From Microcystis aeruginosa FD4 (lineage in GTDB: Bacteria > Cyanobacteriota > Cyanobacteriia > Cyanobacteriales > Microcystaceae): a stretch of 64,000 nt of DNA. The stretch is taken from assembly GCF_009792235.1 (NCBI RefSeq), contig NZ_CP046973.1, positions 1,674,001-1,738,000 of the forward strand, written 5' to 3'. Within the stretch, counting starts at the first letter, position 1. Every line of letters begins with the position of its first letter. Below, one piece after another: positions 25,737 through 34,977 of the stretch. Made by a program: the position numbers and the translations under genes. The notes below the pieces were generated by a model that saw only the letters and a program-made list of their open reading frames with translations, searched no databases and was not told where the DNA came from.

Positions 25737-26897
25737 GTGTCAGCATTATTAGAAGGATTATTTAATGGTATTAGCATCGGTTCTGTGCTATTGCTGGCCG
25801 CTTTAGGACTAGCGATTGTTTTTGGACTGATGGGGGTGATTAATCTCGCTCACGGTGAGTTAATGATGTTAGGGGCTTATACTACTTTTGTGGTGCAGAA
25901 TATCTTTAAAGGTTTCGGTTCTCCCCTCTTTGATACGTATGTTTTATTTGCCCTACCGATCGCTTTTTTAGTGTCAGGATTGGCGGGATTATTATTAGAA
26001 AGGGGGGTGATTAGGTTCCTCTACGGCAGACCCCTAGAAACGCTGCTGGCCACTTGGGGAGTCAGCTTAATTCTGCAGCAATTTGTCAGAAGTGTCAACG
26101 GCTTATTAGTAATTAGTTTAATAGTTTTCTGTCTGTTATTTTTTGGGGCGATGACGGTGTTAAGTCGTCGCTTAGATTGGGAGAGAATTCGCAATTTAGC
26201 TATTGGTATCACCCTGCCTTTATCCCTAGCTATCGCTGGATTATTAGGCTATCTTTTATCTTTTAATCCCGTTCTCGCTAAACCCTGGTTTAGTGCCAGA
26301 AACGTCGATGTCACCGCTCCGGTTTGGTTACGGGGAGGTTTACCTTTACTGGGGTTTCAGATGCCCTATACCCGGATATTTATTATCATTTTAACTGCCA
26401 TTTGTTTGTTAGGGACTTATTGGTTTTTAAATAAATCTTCTTGGGGTTTACGCATTCGTGCCGTCACCCAAAATCGCCAGATGAGTTCCTGTTTAGGTAT
26501 TCCCACGAATCAAGTGGATGCTTTGACTTTTGCTCTCGGTTCGGGATTAGCGGGAGTTGCCGGTTGTGCGATTAGTTTCTTGGGTTCCGTCGGTCCAAAT
26601 GTGGGACAAAATTATATCGTTGATACTTTTATGGTAGTGGTGGTGGGAGGAGTGGGTAATCTCCTAGGAACTATTATCGCAGCCATGGCGATTGGTGTGG
26701 CTAATTATTTAATTGGTTCGGGAACTTTTGCCCTGATGTCTGGTTCCGTGGCAGCACTAAAACCCCTAACGGATTTCTTCACCTTTTTCTCCACCACTAG
26801 CATGGCAAAAGTGATGATTTTTGCTTTAATTATTGCTTTCTTGCAATTCAAACCTGCGGGAATTTTTCCTCCTAAAGGACGTACTGCCGAGTTATAG
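25737..26897 (+). CDS. urtB: Urea ABC transporter permease
   Basis: The 386-residue LivH-type permease starts at GTG and has MGVINLAHGELMMLGAYTT near residue 34, the UrtB-type phrase YGRPLETLLATWGVSLILQQ, and the ATPase-contact loop LRIRAVTQNRQMSSCLGI. Eight or more membrane segments are visible. It forms half of the urea channel with UrtC. The next gene starts four bases after its stop, so the two are co-translated. Confidence 0.95.
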   Translation: MSALLEGLFNGISIGSVLLLAALGLAIVFGLMGVINLAHGELMMLGAYTTFVVQNIFKGFGSPLFDTYVLFALPIAFLVSGLAGLLLERGVIRFLYGRPLETLLATWGVSLILQQFVRSVNGLLVISLIVFCLLFFGAMTVLSRRLDWERIRNLAIGITLPLSLAIAGLLGYLLSFNPVLAKPWFSARNVDVTAPVWLRGGLPLLGFQMPYTRIFIIILTAICLLGTYWFLNKSSWGLRIRAVTQNRQMSSCLGIPTNQVDALTFALGSGLAGVAGCAISFLGSVGPNVGQNYIVDTFMVVVVGGVGNLLGTIIAAMAIGVANYLIGSGTFALMSGSVAALKPLTDFFTFFSTTSMAKVMIFALIIAFLQFKPAGIFPPKGRTAEL

Positions 26898-26900
26898 ATT

Positions 26901-28056
26901 ATGATTACCGAAACCATCACTAGAAACGAATCCCGACAACGGGAAAAGAAAAAGTTAATCACGGAAATCGCTGTTATTGTTGGATTGGTGGTCATCTTTG
27001 CGCTGTTACTTCCCTTAGCTTTGTCGGCTTTCCGTTTGCGTTTATTGGGGCGATTTCTTTCCTTCGCTATTGTCGCTTTGGGGATAGATTTAATCTGGGG
27101 TTATACGGGTTTATTAAGTCTTGGTCATGGCATCTTTTTTGCCCTCGGTGGTTACGCTTTGTCCATGTACCTAAATCTTCAGTTACCCCCCGGACAAATG
27201 CCCGAATTTTTTACTCTCTACGGGGTGACAGAATTACCTTTTATTTGGCAACCTTTTTATTCCCTACCTTTGACAATTCTAGCCCTAATTATCGTACCAG
27301 CGATCGTGGCGGGATTGTTAGGTTATTTAATCTTCCGCAATCGCATTAAAGGGGTTTATTTCTCGATTTTGACCCAAGCGGCTTTACTGGTATTTTTTAA
27401 CTTTTTTAACGGTCAACAAAAGTTAATTAACGGCACTAATGGCTTAAAAACCGATACCCAAACAATTTTCGGGTTACTGGTGGGTTCCGATGCCGTTCAA
27501 GTGGCCTTTTATTTACTCACAATTGTCTGTTTACTGGCTATTTATCTGCTCTGTCGTTGGTTAACCACGGGCAGATTTGGGCGCTTATTAGTCGCCATTC
27601 GCGATGATGAGGTGCGGGTGCGTTTTTCCGGTTATGATTCCTACTTGGTTTAAGGTGTTAGTTTTTGCCATTTCTGGGGCGATTGCTGGTGTTGCCGGCG
27701 CTCTTTACACCGTGCAAACGGGTATTATCACTCCTAACTCTATGGATGTGGCTTTTTCCATTGAAATGGTGATTTGGGTGGCTGTGGGGGGACGTGCTAC
27801 CCTTGTGGGGGCAGTTATCGGTACTTTATTAGTACGCATGGCCCAAACTTTTTTAAGCGAACAATTTCCGGAAGTCTGGGTATTTTTCCAAGGGGCCTTA
27901 TTCCTAATTGTGGTGACAGTGCTTCCCGATGGTATTCTCGGTGGAATTAAACGTTTGCTGACTCATTTTGGTTTCCGCAAAACTTTAATTACCTATCCTA
28001 GTATTGAGGAAGATCCAGAAGTGCAACTGGAAAAAGAACAATTAGAGCATAAGTGA
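26901..28056 (+). pseudogene. urtC: Urea ABC transporter permease, interrupted by a one-base frameshift
   Basis: The first frame (26901-27653) encodes the LivM-type N-terminal two thirds: LIWGYTGLLSLGHGIFFALG and RLLVAIRDDEVRVRFSGYD. Directly after GYD an extra T (27638 or 27639) shifts the frame to an early stop. Removing it joins to PTWFKVLVFAISGAIAGVAG and the rest of UrtC (VFFQGALFLIVVTVLPDGI), ending at 28056, for a normal protein of about 384 residues. All other sequence is intact, so the change is very recent or is a sequencing error. If real, urea import should fail unless another copy exists. Confidence 0.9.
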
Positions 28057-28107
28057 TCTTATTCTATTAGTATTCTCCGAGTCAGGGGTCGGTCGTCGGT
28101 CGTCAGG

Positions 28108-28220
28108 AGATAGGGTGATAGGGTGATAGGGTGTTGGGGTGATAGGGTGTTGGGGTGGTCACTGCGTACACGTTGCGGGGGGTGTTAGGGTTTTGGGGTG
28201 TTAGGGTGTTAGGGTTTTAG
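28108..28220. repeat. GGGTGATA/GGGTGTTG repeat block
   Basis: Imperfect repeats of GATAGGGTGATAGGGTG and GTTGGGGTG fill the sequence downstream of urtC. They lie next to the long octamer array, so the entire 490-bp gap between urtC and urtD is low-complexity and holds no gene. Confidence 0.75.
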
Positions 28221-28229
28221 TTGAAATTC

Positions 28230-28517
28230 CCCCACTTCCCCACTTCCCCACTTCCCCACTTCCCCACTTCCCCACTTCCCCACTTCCCCACTTCCCCACT
28301 TCCCCACTTCCCCACTTCCCCACTTCCCCACTTCCCCACTTCCCCACTTCCCCACTTCCCCACTTCCCCACTTCCCCACTTCCCCACTTCCCCACTTCCC
28401 CACTTCCCCACTTCCCCACTTCCCCACTTCCCCACTTCCCCACTTCCCCACTTCCCCACTTCCCCACTTCCCCACTTCCCCACTTCCCCACTTCCCCACT
28501 TCCCCACTTCCCCACTT
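28230..28517. repeat. 36 perfect copies of CCCCACTT inside the urt operon
   Basis: The octamer CCCCACTT is repeated without visible error over 288 bp, which is 36 units, ending 29 bp before urtD. Because 8 is not a multiple of 3, each strand gives spurious open frames (for example HFPTSPLP repeats), none of which is a gene. The array belongs to the cyanobacterial short tandem repeat class and should vary in copy number between strains. Confidence 0.95.
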
Positions 28518-28546
28518 CCCCTATACCCTGTTCCCTCTTAGAAATT

Positions 28547-29293
28547 ATGACTGGAAAAATCTTAGAAATCGAGAATCTTACCGTTAGTTTTGGGGGTTTT
28601 AAAGCTCTTAATAATCTTAATTTTAGTATGGATACGGGAGAATTGCGGGTGATTATCGGTCCCAATGGTGCGGGAAAAACCACTTTTTTAGATGTGATTA
28701 CGGGGAAAGTGCAACCCACCATCGGACGGGTATTATTTAAAGGTCGAGATCTCCGCAAAATTCCTGAATATGCGATCGCTCGTTTAGGTATTGGTCGCAA
28801 ATTCCAAACTCCTAGGGTATATTTAAATCTAACTGTGCGAGAAAATCTCGATTTAGTTAGCAACCGGAATAAAAATGTTTTCTCAACTCTTTTCGGTCGT
28901 CCTCCGCTAGAAGATAGCAAAAAAGTTATTGGTTTATTGGAAACTATCGGGTTAACTGCTAAAGCTGATTTACCCGCTTCTTTACTGTCCCACGGGGAAA
29001 AACAACGCCTAGAAATTGGTCAATTAGTAGCCCAGTCACCAGACTTACTGCTAGTAGATGAACCCGTGGCAGGATTAACCGATGAGGAAACGGAAAACGT
29101 GGGTAATTTGTTATTAAATTTAGCGGAAAGTCATTCAATTATTGTCATTGAACACGATATGGAGTTTGTCCGGCAAATTGCCCGTAAAGTCACGGTTTTA
29201 CACCAAGGAACCGTTCTATGTGAGGGGAATATGGAGCAAATTCAAAATGATCCGAAAGTTATTGAAGTTTATCTAGGTTCCTCGGAAGAATAA
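28547..29293 (+). CDS. urtD: Urea ABC transporter ATPase
   Basis: The 248-residue ATPase has Walker A GPNGAGKTT, the UrtD-type LSHGEKQRLEIGQL in place of the usual SGGQ signature, Walker B LLLVDEPVAGLTDEE and IVIEHDMEFVRQIA. It energises the UrtBC channel with UrtE. It lies 490 bp from urtC, separated by the octamer array, so transcription across that repeat would be needed for normal operon expression. Confidence 0.95.
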   Translation: MTGKILEIENLTVSFGGFKALNNLNFSMDTGELRVIIGPNGAGKTTFLDVITGKVQPTIGRVLFKGRDLRKIPEYAIARLGIGRKFQTPRVYLNLTVRENLDLVSNRNKNVFSTLFGRPPLEDSKKVIGLLETIGLTAKADLPASLLSHGEKQRLEIGQLVAQSPDLLLVDEPVAGLTDEETENVGNLLLNLAESHSIIVIEHDMEFVRQIARKVTVLHQGTVLCEGNMEQIQNDPKVIEVYLGSSEE

Positions 29294-29331
29294 AAAGTCA
29301 AACAATTAAAATTAGTTAAAAAGGGTTGACA

Positions 29332-30030
29332 ATGTTACACATATCTGAACTCAATGTTTACTACGGAGAAAGTCATATTTTAAGAAATGTTGATCTTAAC
29401 ATTAATGCGGGAGAAATGGTCTGTTTAATCGGACGTAATGGCGTGGGTAAAACTACCCTATTAAAAACCCTAATGGGTATCTTAAAACCGCGAGCGGGAG
29501 TAATTAATTATGAGCAACAAAACCTGATTAATAAAACCTCAGATCAAAGAGCCAGATTAGGACTGGGTTATGTGCCGCAGGGTAGGGATATTATTCCCCG
29601 TTTAACGGTAAAAGAGAATTTAATTCTCGGTTTAGAAGCTTTACCCACAAGGAGAAAAAATGCCACAATTCCCGAAGAAATCTTTGATTTGTTTCCCGTT
29701 TTAAAAACCATGTTATCGCGGATGGGAGGAGATTTAAGCGGTGGACAACAACAGCAATTAGCCATCGCTCGCGCCTTAGTTGGGGAACCAAAATTATTAA
29801 TTTTAGATGAACCCACGGAAGGAATTCAACCGTCAATTATTCTCGAAATTGAAGCAGCGGTACGGCGTATTGTTGCCAGTAAAGGAATCGCCGTTTTATT
29901 AGTAGAACAACACCTGCATTTTGTCCGCCAAGCTGATCGATATTACGCCATGCAGAAAGGGGGAATTGTTGCTTCTGGTTTCACGAGCGAATTAAGTCAA
30001 GAAGTCATTCAGCGATTTTTGGCGGTTTAA
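29332..30030 (+). CDS. urtE: Urea ABC transporter ATPase
   Basis: The 232-residue LivF-type ATPase has GRNGVGKTTLLKTLMG, the UrtE phrase GLGYVPQGRDIIPRLTVKENL, the signature DLSGGQQQQLAIARAL, Walker B LLILDEPTEGIQPS and the ending QEVIQRFLAV. I chose ATG 29332 over the TTG two codons earlier. It completes urtABCDE; 38 bp separate it from urtD. Confidence 0.95.
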   Translation: MLHISELNVYYGESHILRNVDLNINAGEMVCLIGRNGVGKTTLLKTLMGILKPRAGVINYEQQNLINKTSDQRARLGLGYVPQGRDIIPRLTVKENLILGLEALPTRRKNATIPEEIFDLFPVLKTMLSRMGGDLSGGQQQQLAIARALVGEPKLLILDEPTEGIQPSIILEIEAAVRRIVASKGIAVLLVEQHLHFVRQADRYYAMQKGGIVASGFTSELSQEVIQRFLAV

Positions 30031-30051
30031 ACTTAACTTTTTCCTTGATAT

Positions 30052-31269
30052 ATGACTCAAATAGTCGTAATTGGTGGCGGGGCAGCGGGATTTTTTGGCG
30101 CAATTAAAGCGGCAGAATCTCACCCAAAAGCTGGCGTTACTATCCTAGAAGCGGCAAAAGAACCCCTAGTTAAAGTGCGGATTTCGGGAGGGGGACGCTG
30201 TAATGTCACCCATTATTGTTTTGATGTTTCCCAATTGGTTAATTATTATCCTCGCGGTGGCAAAGCACTACGGGGTGCTTTTAGTCGGTTTCAACCCCAA
30301 GATACTATTAAATGGTTTGAATTGCGGGGGGTAAAACTCAAAACAGAAGCGGATGGACGAATGTTTCCCAGCACCGATAATTCTGAAACTATTGTTAATT
30401 GTCTGCGGGAAAGTGCGACTTTTGCTGGGGTTGATTTAAGGCTAAATTGTGCGGTTAAATCGGTAAAAAAACAGGAAGAAAGTTTTTTAATTGAATTAAA
30501 AAGAGAGGAGCAAATTAGGGCAGATAAGCTGTTAATTGCGACGGGAAGTAGTCCTTTTGGTTATCGCACCGCTCAAGATTTAGGTCATTCTTTAGTCTCT
30601 CCTGTCCCTTCTTTATTTACCTTTCAAATTGCCGATGCTCGTCTGAAAGATTTGTTAGGAGTTACTGTGGATAAAGTGCGAGTTCGTCTTGGGGGAAGCA
30701 AATTAGAACAAATCGGACCCTTGTTAATTACCCATTGGGGAGTTAGTGGACCGGCTATTTTAAAACTTTCTGCTTGGGGAGCGCGGTTACTTCATGATCA
30801 TCATTACCGAATGCCTTTAATAATTAATTGGTTGGAGGATTATCATCCTGAAAAATTGCGAGAAATTATCTTACAAACTAAAAGTGAATATCCCAAAAGA
30901 AAACTCTTTAATTATTGTCCCTTTGAGCAGTTACCCAAGCGTCTTTGGCAGAGTTTATTAAGTTACTTGACTGTTAACTCGGAAACTCCCTGGGCCGAAT
31001 TATCTAAAAATACTCTCAATCGATTAATGACTGAATTACAGCAAGGGGAATATCAAATCAAAGGAAAAGGGGTGTTTAAGGAGGAATTTGTCACCTCTGG
31101 GGGAGTGAATCTTCAGGAAGTGGATTTTAAAACTATGGAAAGTAAAATCTGTCCGGGGTTATATTTTGCTGGTGAGGTACTAGATATCGATGGAGTCACG
31201 GGGGGATTTAATTTTCAAAGCGCTTGGACCACTGGTTATCTTGCCGGACAAGCTATGGGCAATAGATAG
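30052..31269 (+). CDS. BaiN/HI0933-type FAD-dependent oxidoreductase
   Basis: The 405-residue flavoprotein has the dinucleotide motif IVVIGGGAAGFFGAIKAA, the family motif VRISGGGRCNVTH, ADKLLIATGSSPFGY and the C-terminal GEVLDIDGVTGGFNFQSAW that closes over FAD. The physiological substrate of this widespread family is not known. It follows urtE by 21 bp and may be read through from the urt operon, but no functional link with urea is established. Confidence 0.9.
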   Translation: MTQIVVIGGGAAGFFGAIKAAESHPKAGVTILEAAKEPLVKVRISGGGRCNVTHYCFDVSQLVNYYPRGGKALRGAFSRFQPQDTIKWFELRGVKLKTEADGRMFPSTDNSETIVNCLRESATFAGVDLRLNCAVKSVKKQEESFLIELKREEQIRADKLLIATGSSPFGYRTAQDLGHSLVSPVPSLFTFQIADARLKDLLGVTVDKVRVRLGGSKLEQIGPLLITHWGVSGPAILKLSAWGARLLHDHHYRMPLIINWLEDYHPEKLREIILQTKSEYPKRKLFNYCPFEQLPKRLWQSLLSYLTVNSETPWAELSKNTLNRLMTELQQGEYQIKGKGVFKEEFVTSGGVNLQEVDFKTMESKICPGLYFAGEVLDIDGVTGGFNFQSAWTTGYLAGQAMGNR

Positions 31270-31273
31270 CAGT

Positions 31274-31315
31274 ATTGCCGGTGTATTAGGCAGCCCCAAT
31301 ACACCCGACGGCAAT
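31274..31315. terminator. Bidirectional hairpin between convergent genes
   Basis: ATTGCCG with GTGTATT (31274-31287) pairs with AATACAC and CGGCAAT (31298-31315), with a short internal bulge. It lies between the converging flavoprotein and pckA genes and could end both transcripts, although the T run is weak. Confidence 0.6.
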
Positions 31316-31372
31316 CAAACTCTGAGAAAATCTCACCTTAACTGATAGTTGATAACCGATTCCTTGATGTTG

Positions 31373-33052
31373 TTATTCCCAAATTGGACCGGCTGCAATG
31401 ATTTCTTGGGAGGCAGTGGTAAATTGACGGAAATTTTCCACGAAACGATGGGCCAATTCTCGCGCCTGTAGGTCGTAGGATTCGCCATCTTGCCATGCTT
31501 GTCGCGGGTCGAGGATTTTTTTGGGAACTCCGGGGACAATTTCGGGGACGAGAACCTGAAAGATGGGATGAGGATGGAAAACCACTTCCTCTAAATCCCC
31601 ATTTAAAGCAGCGGAAACCATAGCGCGGGTGTGTTTGATCGAAATGCGATCGCCGACTCCGTAGGGACCGCCGGACCAACCAGTATTAATCAGATAAACG
31701 GAGGTTTCGGGGTGTTGTTCTAAACGTTCCCCTAACATTTGGGCATAGACGAGGGGTGACAGCGGGAAAAAACATTGACCGAAACAACTGGAAAAAGTCA
31801 CCTGTGGGGCAGTGATTCCCCGTTCCGTTCCCGCTAATTTGCTAGTATAACCGGAGAGGAAATGATACATCGCCTGGTTTGTGGTTAATTTGGCGATTGG
31901 TGGCAGTACCCCAAAAGCATCGGCAGTTAAGAAGATAATAGTTTTCGGGTGGGTTCCCATGCCGGATACGGCACAATTAGGGATATAACGCAGGGGATAG
32001 GCGGCGCGGGTGTTTTCGGTCAAACGTCCATCATCGTAGTCGGGAAGGCGATTATCGGGGGAAAGGATAACGTTTTCGAGAATAGTGCCAAATTGAATCG
32101 CCGCCCAGATTTGGGGTTCGTATTCGGCACTTAAACGGATGGTTTTAGCGTAACAACCGCCTTCAAAGTTAAAAATGCCGTCTTCTGACCAACCGTGTTC
32201 ATCATCACCGATGAGGCTGCGTTTAGGATCGGCGGAAAGGGTGGTTTTCCCCGTACCGGAGAGACCGAAAAAGAGGGCTGTATGACCGTGTTTATCGATG
32301 TTAGCGGCACCGTGCATCGGTAAAACCCCTTGTTTGGTCATCAGGTAGTTCATCATCGAGAAGACGGATTTTTTGATTTCGCCAGCGTAGCGAGTGCCAC
32401 CGATGAGAACGATTTTTTTGGCTAGGTTGAGGACGATAAAGGCTTCGCTGTTCAGGTCGTCATCCTCGGGATCTCCCTGTAACCCCGGCAGGGCAATCAC
32501 GGTAAAATCAGTTTCATGGGCAGCTAGTTCGATCGCACTGGGCCGGAGGAATAACTGATGGGCAAAGAGGTTATGATAGGCGATTTCGGTGACGACGCGC
32601 ACGCCAAAGCGATAATTAGGATCGGCCCCGACGTAACCATCGAAGATATATAGGTCTTTTCCCTGCACATAGGCGAGGACTTTTCGGTATAATTGCTGGA
32701 ATTTTTCCTCGCTAATCGGAGCGTTATGCTGATTCCAGTCGATTTCTCCCTCGCTACTGGTTTCTTTGACAATGAATTTATCTTTGGGGGAACGACCGGT
32801 ATATTTACCCGTTTCCACCACTAAAGCTCCATTATCGGCTAAAACGCCCTCATGACGTTCGATCGCCTGTTCGACTAATTGCGGTACGGAAAGATTGCGA
32901 TAAACGCGACCGAGATTTTTCATGCCTAGGTTTTCGAGGCCGTAGGTGGAATGAAATTGATTTTCTAATTCGTAGTAGAAATTGACGTTTTCGGCGCGAT
33001 CGGACAAGGGACAAGAGATACTATCATTGGTCAGCGTGTGTAGAGTCAGCAT
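31373..33052 (-). CDS. pckA: Phosphoenolpyruvate carboxykinase (ATP)
   Basis: The enzyme converts oxaloacetate and ATP to phosphoenolpyruvate, CO2 and ADP. The 559-residue protein has the kinase-1a loop GLSGTGKTTLSADP, the Asp-rich metal site LIGDDEHGWSEDGIFNFEGG, the oxaloacetate region TGRSPKDKFIV and the adenine-binding INTGWSGGPYGVG. The N terminus of about 45 residues before the conserved YRNLSVPQLVE is somewhat long. In a phototroph it may run in the CO2-fixing or the gluconeogenic direction. It is transcribed alone. Confidence 0.96.
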   Translation of the reverse strand: MLTLHTLTNDSISCPLSDRAENVNFYYELENQFHSTYGLENLGMKNLGRVYRNLSVPQLVEQAIERHEGVLADNGALVVETGKYTGRSPKDKFIVKETSSEGEIDWNQHNAPISEEKFQQLYRKVLAYVQGKDLYIFDGYVGADPNYRFGVRVVTEIAYHNLFAHQLFLRPSAIELAAHETDFTVIALPGLQGDPEDDDLNSEAFIVLNLAKKIVLIGGTRYAGEIKKSVFSMMNYLMTKQGVLPMHGAANIDKHGHTALFFGLSGTGKTTLSADPKRSLIGDDEHGWSEDGIFNFEGGCYAKTIRLSAEYEPQIWAAIQFGTILENVILSPDNRLPDYDDGRLTENTRAAYPLRYIPNCAVSGMGTHPKTIIFLTADAFGVLPPIAKLTTNQAMYHFLSGYTSKLAGTERGITAPQVTFSSCFGQCFFPLSPLVYAQMLGERLEQHPETSVYLINTGWSGGPYGVGDRISIKHTRAMVSAALNGDLEEVVFHPHPIFQVLVPEIVPGVPKKILDPRQAWQDGESYDLQARELAHRFVENFRQFTTASQEIIAAGPIWE

Positions 33053-33435
33053 AATCCCAATTCTCCTGATAATTTAGTTGTCGGTTTAGAGCTAAGTTCC
33101 AAGTTTCTGATTAGTGCAGTCATAGAAACTAGAAAAACTCCGTTCTCTGTCTTTTTCACTCCCAGACACCTAAGAAGCTATATTGATTAGTTTATTTGAC
33201 GATATTTGCCTGATTAATCTGGTCTTTCGCTGTCGGTAAGCCAATTTTAGAGCGGTAATTCAGGATTATTCGTTTATTTACCCTTCATCTCCCAGTCAGG
33301 GTTTTTACCTTTTCCCTCTTGCCGATCTAACTGCTTTTTTTAGCTATTTTTAGTCTAGCTGTACAATAGGATACAGACGATGTTTTTTTTACAAAAGTTA
33401 ACAGCTATAGCGGTTTTCACAGGAACGAGGTAAGT
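33053..33435. other. pckA upstream region, no gene recognised
   Basis: This stretch contains the pckA promoter side and no open frame of note. TTTACAAAAG and TACAATAGG near 33358-33398 could be promoter boxes for either direction, but none is convincing. Confidence 0.35.
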
Positions 33436-33651
33436 AGGGTCTGCTGAAAAAGTTTGTTGGTGGGGACAGGGTGTGGGGTGTGGGGTGTGGGGTGTAGGGT
33501 TTTACCGATTTTGAGGGGGTCAATTACCTAATTTTCAGGGAAAAAGTCCCTGAAATTTCCCCCCGATCTCTCCCAGAACTGGTACTTTTTGATTGACAAA
33601 AGGTCTAAAAGTCTTATCCAACAAGGTTTTAAGATTTATTCAGCCAACCCT
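33436..33651. mobile_element. MITE-like element with internal GGGGTGT repeats
   Basis: The ends AGGGTCTGCTGAA and the complement of TTCAGCCAACCCT form imperfect inverted repeats around about 216 bp. The interior holds four GGGGTGT heptamers and a hairpin TTTCAGGGAAAAAGTCCCTGAAA. I see no coding capacity. The family looks like a non-autonomous element common in this genome type; the boundaries are approximate. Confidence 0.55.
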
Positions 33652-33701
33652 AGCTAGAGATGGGAAATTCTCTCCTATCGTCTTGGGGACAATCGCTTTG
33701 A

Positions 33702-33814
33702 GGCGTTGCTGATTTTAGATATGAATCTTCTTTTGTGGGATTTTTAAAACCTAGACCCAAACTAACTTTTGGATGGGTGCAAGGTTGTCATTCATACCTT
33801 GATTCAGCAACGCC
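33702..33814. mobile_element. 113-bp MITE, copy 2, with 8-bp target duplication
   Basis: The ends are GGCGTTGCTGA and TCAGCAACGCC, and the body is nearly identical to copy 1 at 11521. It is flanked on both sides by CGCTTTGA (33694-33701 and 33815-33822), a clean 8-bp duplication that shows transposition by a DDE transposase acting in trans. Confidence 0.92.
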
Positions 33815-34025
33815 CGCTTTGATGGGGTGAGCGTCGAATTAGGTCAGTTGAATCCCGTTAGTTGATATTAATTGTGTTTATAGCGTTTCCCAATCTCATG
33901 AGGTACACCAAAATCTTAACTCCTGACTCCTGAATCCTGAATCCTGACTCCTCAAAACCTAAGACTCTGCACCTCACAACTATGGGAATTGCTATAATTG
34001 AGTTTGCGATCGAGTTGAGGGACAG

Positions 34026-34298
34026 TCAAGGGAGAAGGCAAAGGCGAATGGGACATACTGCGTCACAATATCTCACGGAATGAGGATGGGAATCCCCAGC
34101 ATGGAGAGATTGAAAGTCGCGACAGTTAAGGGTCAATAGGATGCGATCGGCATTTCTAGCATAGTCCAGAACTATGAAATCTGGCTGACTCATCAGACCA
34201 GCTTGGTTAACTGTAATCACTTCATGTCCAGCCTGTCGTAGCAATTTCACCAACACTTTATCTTGGGCATCTTCATCAATGAGTAACTTTAGGCTCAA
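34026..34298 (-). CDS. DUF5615 PIN-like toxin, probably C-terminally altered
   Basis: The 90-residue protein has the PIN-like DUF5615 start (KLLIDEDAQDKVLVKLLRQA, GHEVITVNQAG, ILLTLNCRDFQSLH), with acidic residues typical of VapC-type ribonucleases. After RDFQSLH the usual HPGI-containing strand and final helix are replaced by SHPHSVRYCDAVCPIRLCLLP, which suggests a frameshift and loss of about 25 residues. It overlaps the upstream DUF433 gene by 23 bp, the usual toxin-antitoxin arrangement. Confidence 0.75.
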   Translation of the reverse strand: MSLKLLIDEDAQDKVLVKLLRQAGHEVITVNQAGLMSQPDFIVLDYARNADRILLTLNCRDFQSLHAGDSHPHSVRYCDAVCPIRLCLLP

Positions 34299-34575
34299 GG
34301 GCTACTCCTCTCGCTTCTAGGTAACGGCGTTCTGCGTCTGCTTCCTGCTGCAACAGTTCTTGATGAGTTTGGCAGTATTCAATTGCTTCGAGAACGGCGG
34401 CTAAGGGTAATTCTTTGCTGTCGGCGACTTCTTCAGGAGTCATTTTGTTGGCGATCGCATCTGACCAAACAGTGAAAGCTGTCAGCTTGCTGCCTTTGAC
34501 GTATAGTTGCTGTCGCCAGGAATGAGGACGTTTCTCTAAATACTGCCATTGAGTTTTCGCTACGTTGGTAGTCAT
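34276..34575 (-). CDS. DUF433 antitoxin-like protein
   Basis: The 99-residue protein has the DUF433 helix-turn-helix pattern KLTAFTVWSDAIANKMTPEEV, then LPLAAVLEAIEYCQTHQELL. DUF433 proteins pair with DUF5615 or VapC-like toxins and repress their own operon. The downstream toxin gene overlaps it by 23 bp. Confidence 0.82.
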   Translation of the reverse strand: MTTNVAKTQWQYLEKRPHSWRQQLYVKGSKLTAFTVWSDAIANKMTPEEVADSKELPLAAVLEAIEYCQTHQELLQQEADAERRYLEARGVALEPKVTH

Positions 34576-34661
34576 GCTGAGGCCTTGATCAAAGCTGGTA
34601 TCCCTAGTTTATCAGCTACTGAAGCAGCGCACCGTCGAAGGCGGATCTCTTCGAGATCGCA

Positions 34662-34967
34662 CTAACCCAATGTTGTTTGGTGTTGTAACCCAATCGGATT
34701 CACAATAATTCTATCTTCCTGTTTTTTAACCTCAGCAAGATCGTAATTCATCTGGAGGCGCAGCCAGAAAGCAGGGGTACTACCGATTGTCTTTGACAAA
34801 CGCACAGCCATTTCCGGGGAAATCCCCGCCTTGCCATTGATTAGGTTAGATAGTCTAGAGCGTGACACGTTCAGCATTTTTGCCGCAGCCGTAACGGTCA
34901 ATTCAAGCTCTTCAATCGAACTTTTGACAATTCTGCCCGGATGTACGGGATTTTTCAGGGTCATCAT
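34662..34967 (-). CDS. higA: HigA family antitoxin
   Basis: The 101-residue protein opens with the HigA-specific NPVHPGRIVKSSIEELELT, followed by an Xre-type helix-turn-helix (TAAAKMLNVSRSRLSNLING) and PAFWLRLQMNYDLAE. It should neutralise HigB and repress the pair. Two adjacent ATG codons could start it. The toxin gene lies 10 bp upstream, which is the toxin-first order typical of HigBA. Confidence 0.92.
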   Translation of the reverse strand: MMTLKNPVHPGRIVKSSIEELELTVTAAAKMLNVSRSRLSNLINGKAGISPEMAVRLSKTIGSTPAFWLRLQMNYDLAEVKKQEDRIIVNPIGLQHQTTLG

Positions 34968-34977
34968 GTTTTTTCCC

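Noticed and set aside
28230..28517. CRISPR array
   Set aside because: The octamer repeats are contiguous with no spacers and there are no cas genes in the window.
28201..28920. Long minus-strand and plus-strand frames with GKWGSGEV or HFPTSPLP repeats
   Set aside because: They are translations of the CCCCACTT array; an 8-bp unit yields open frames in several phases without being a gene. One of them also runs antisense through urtD.
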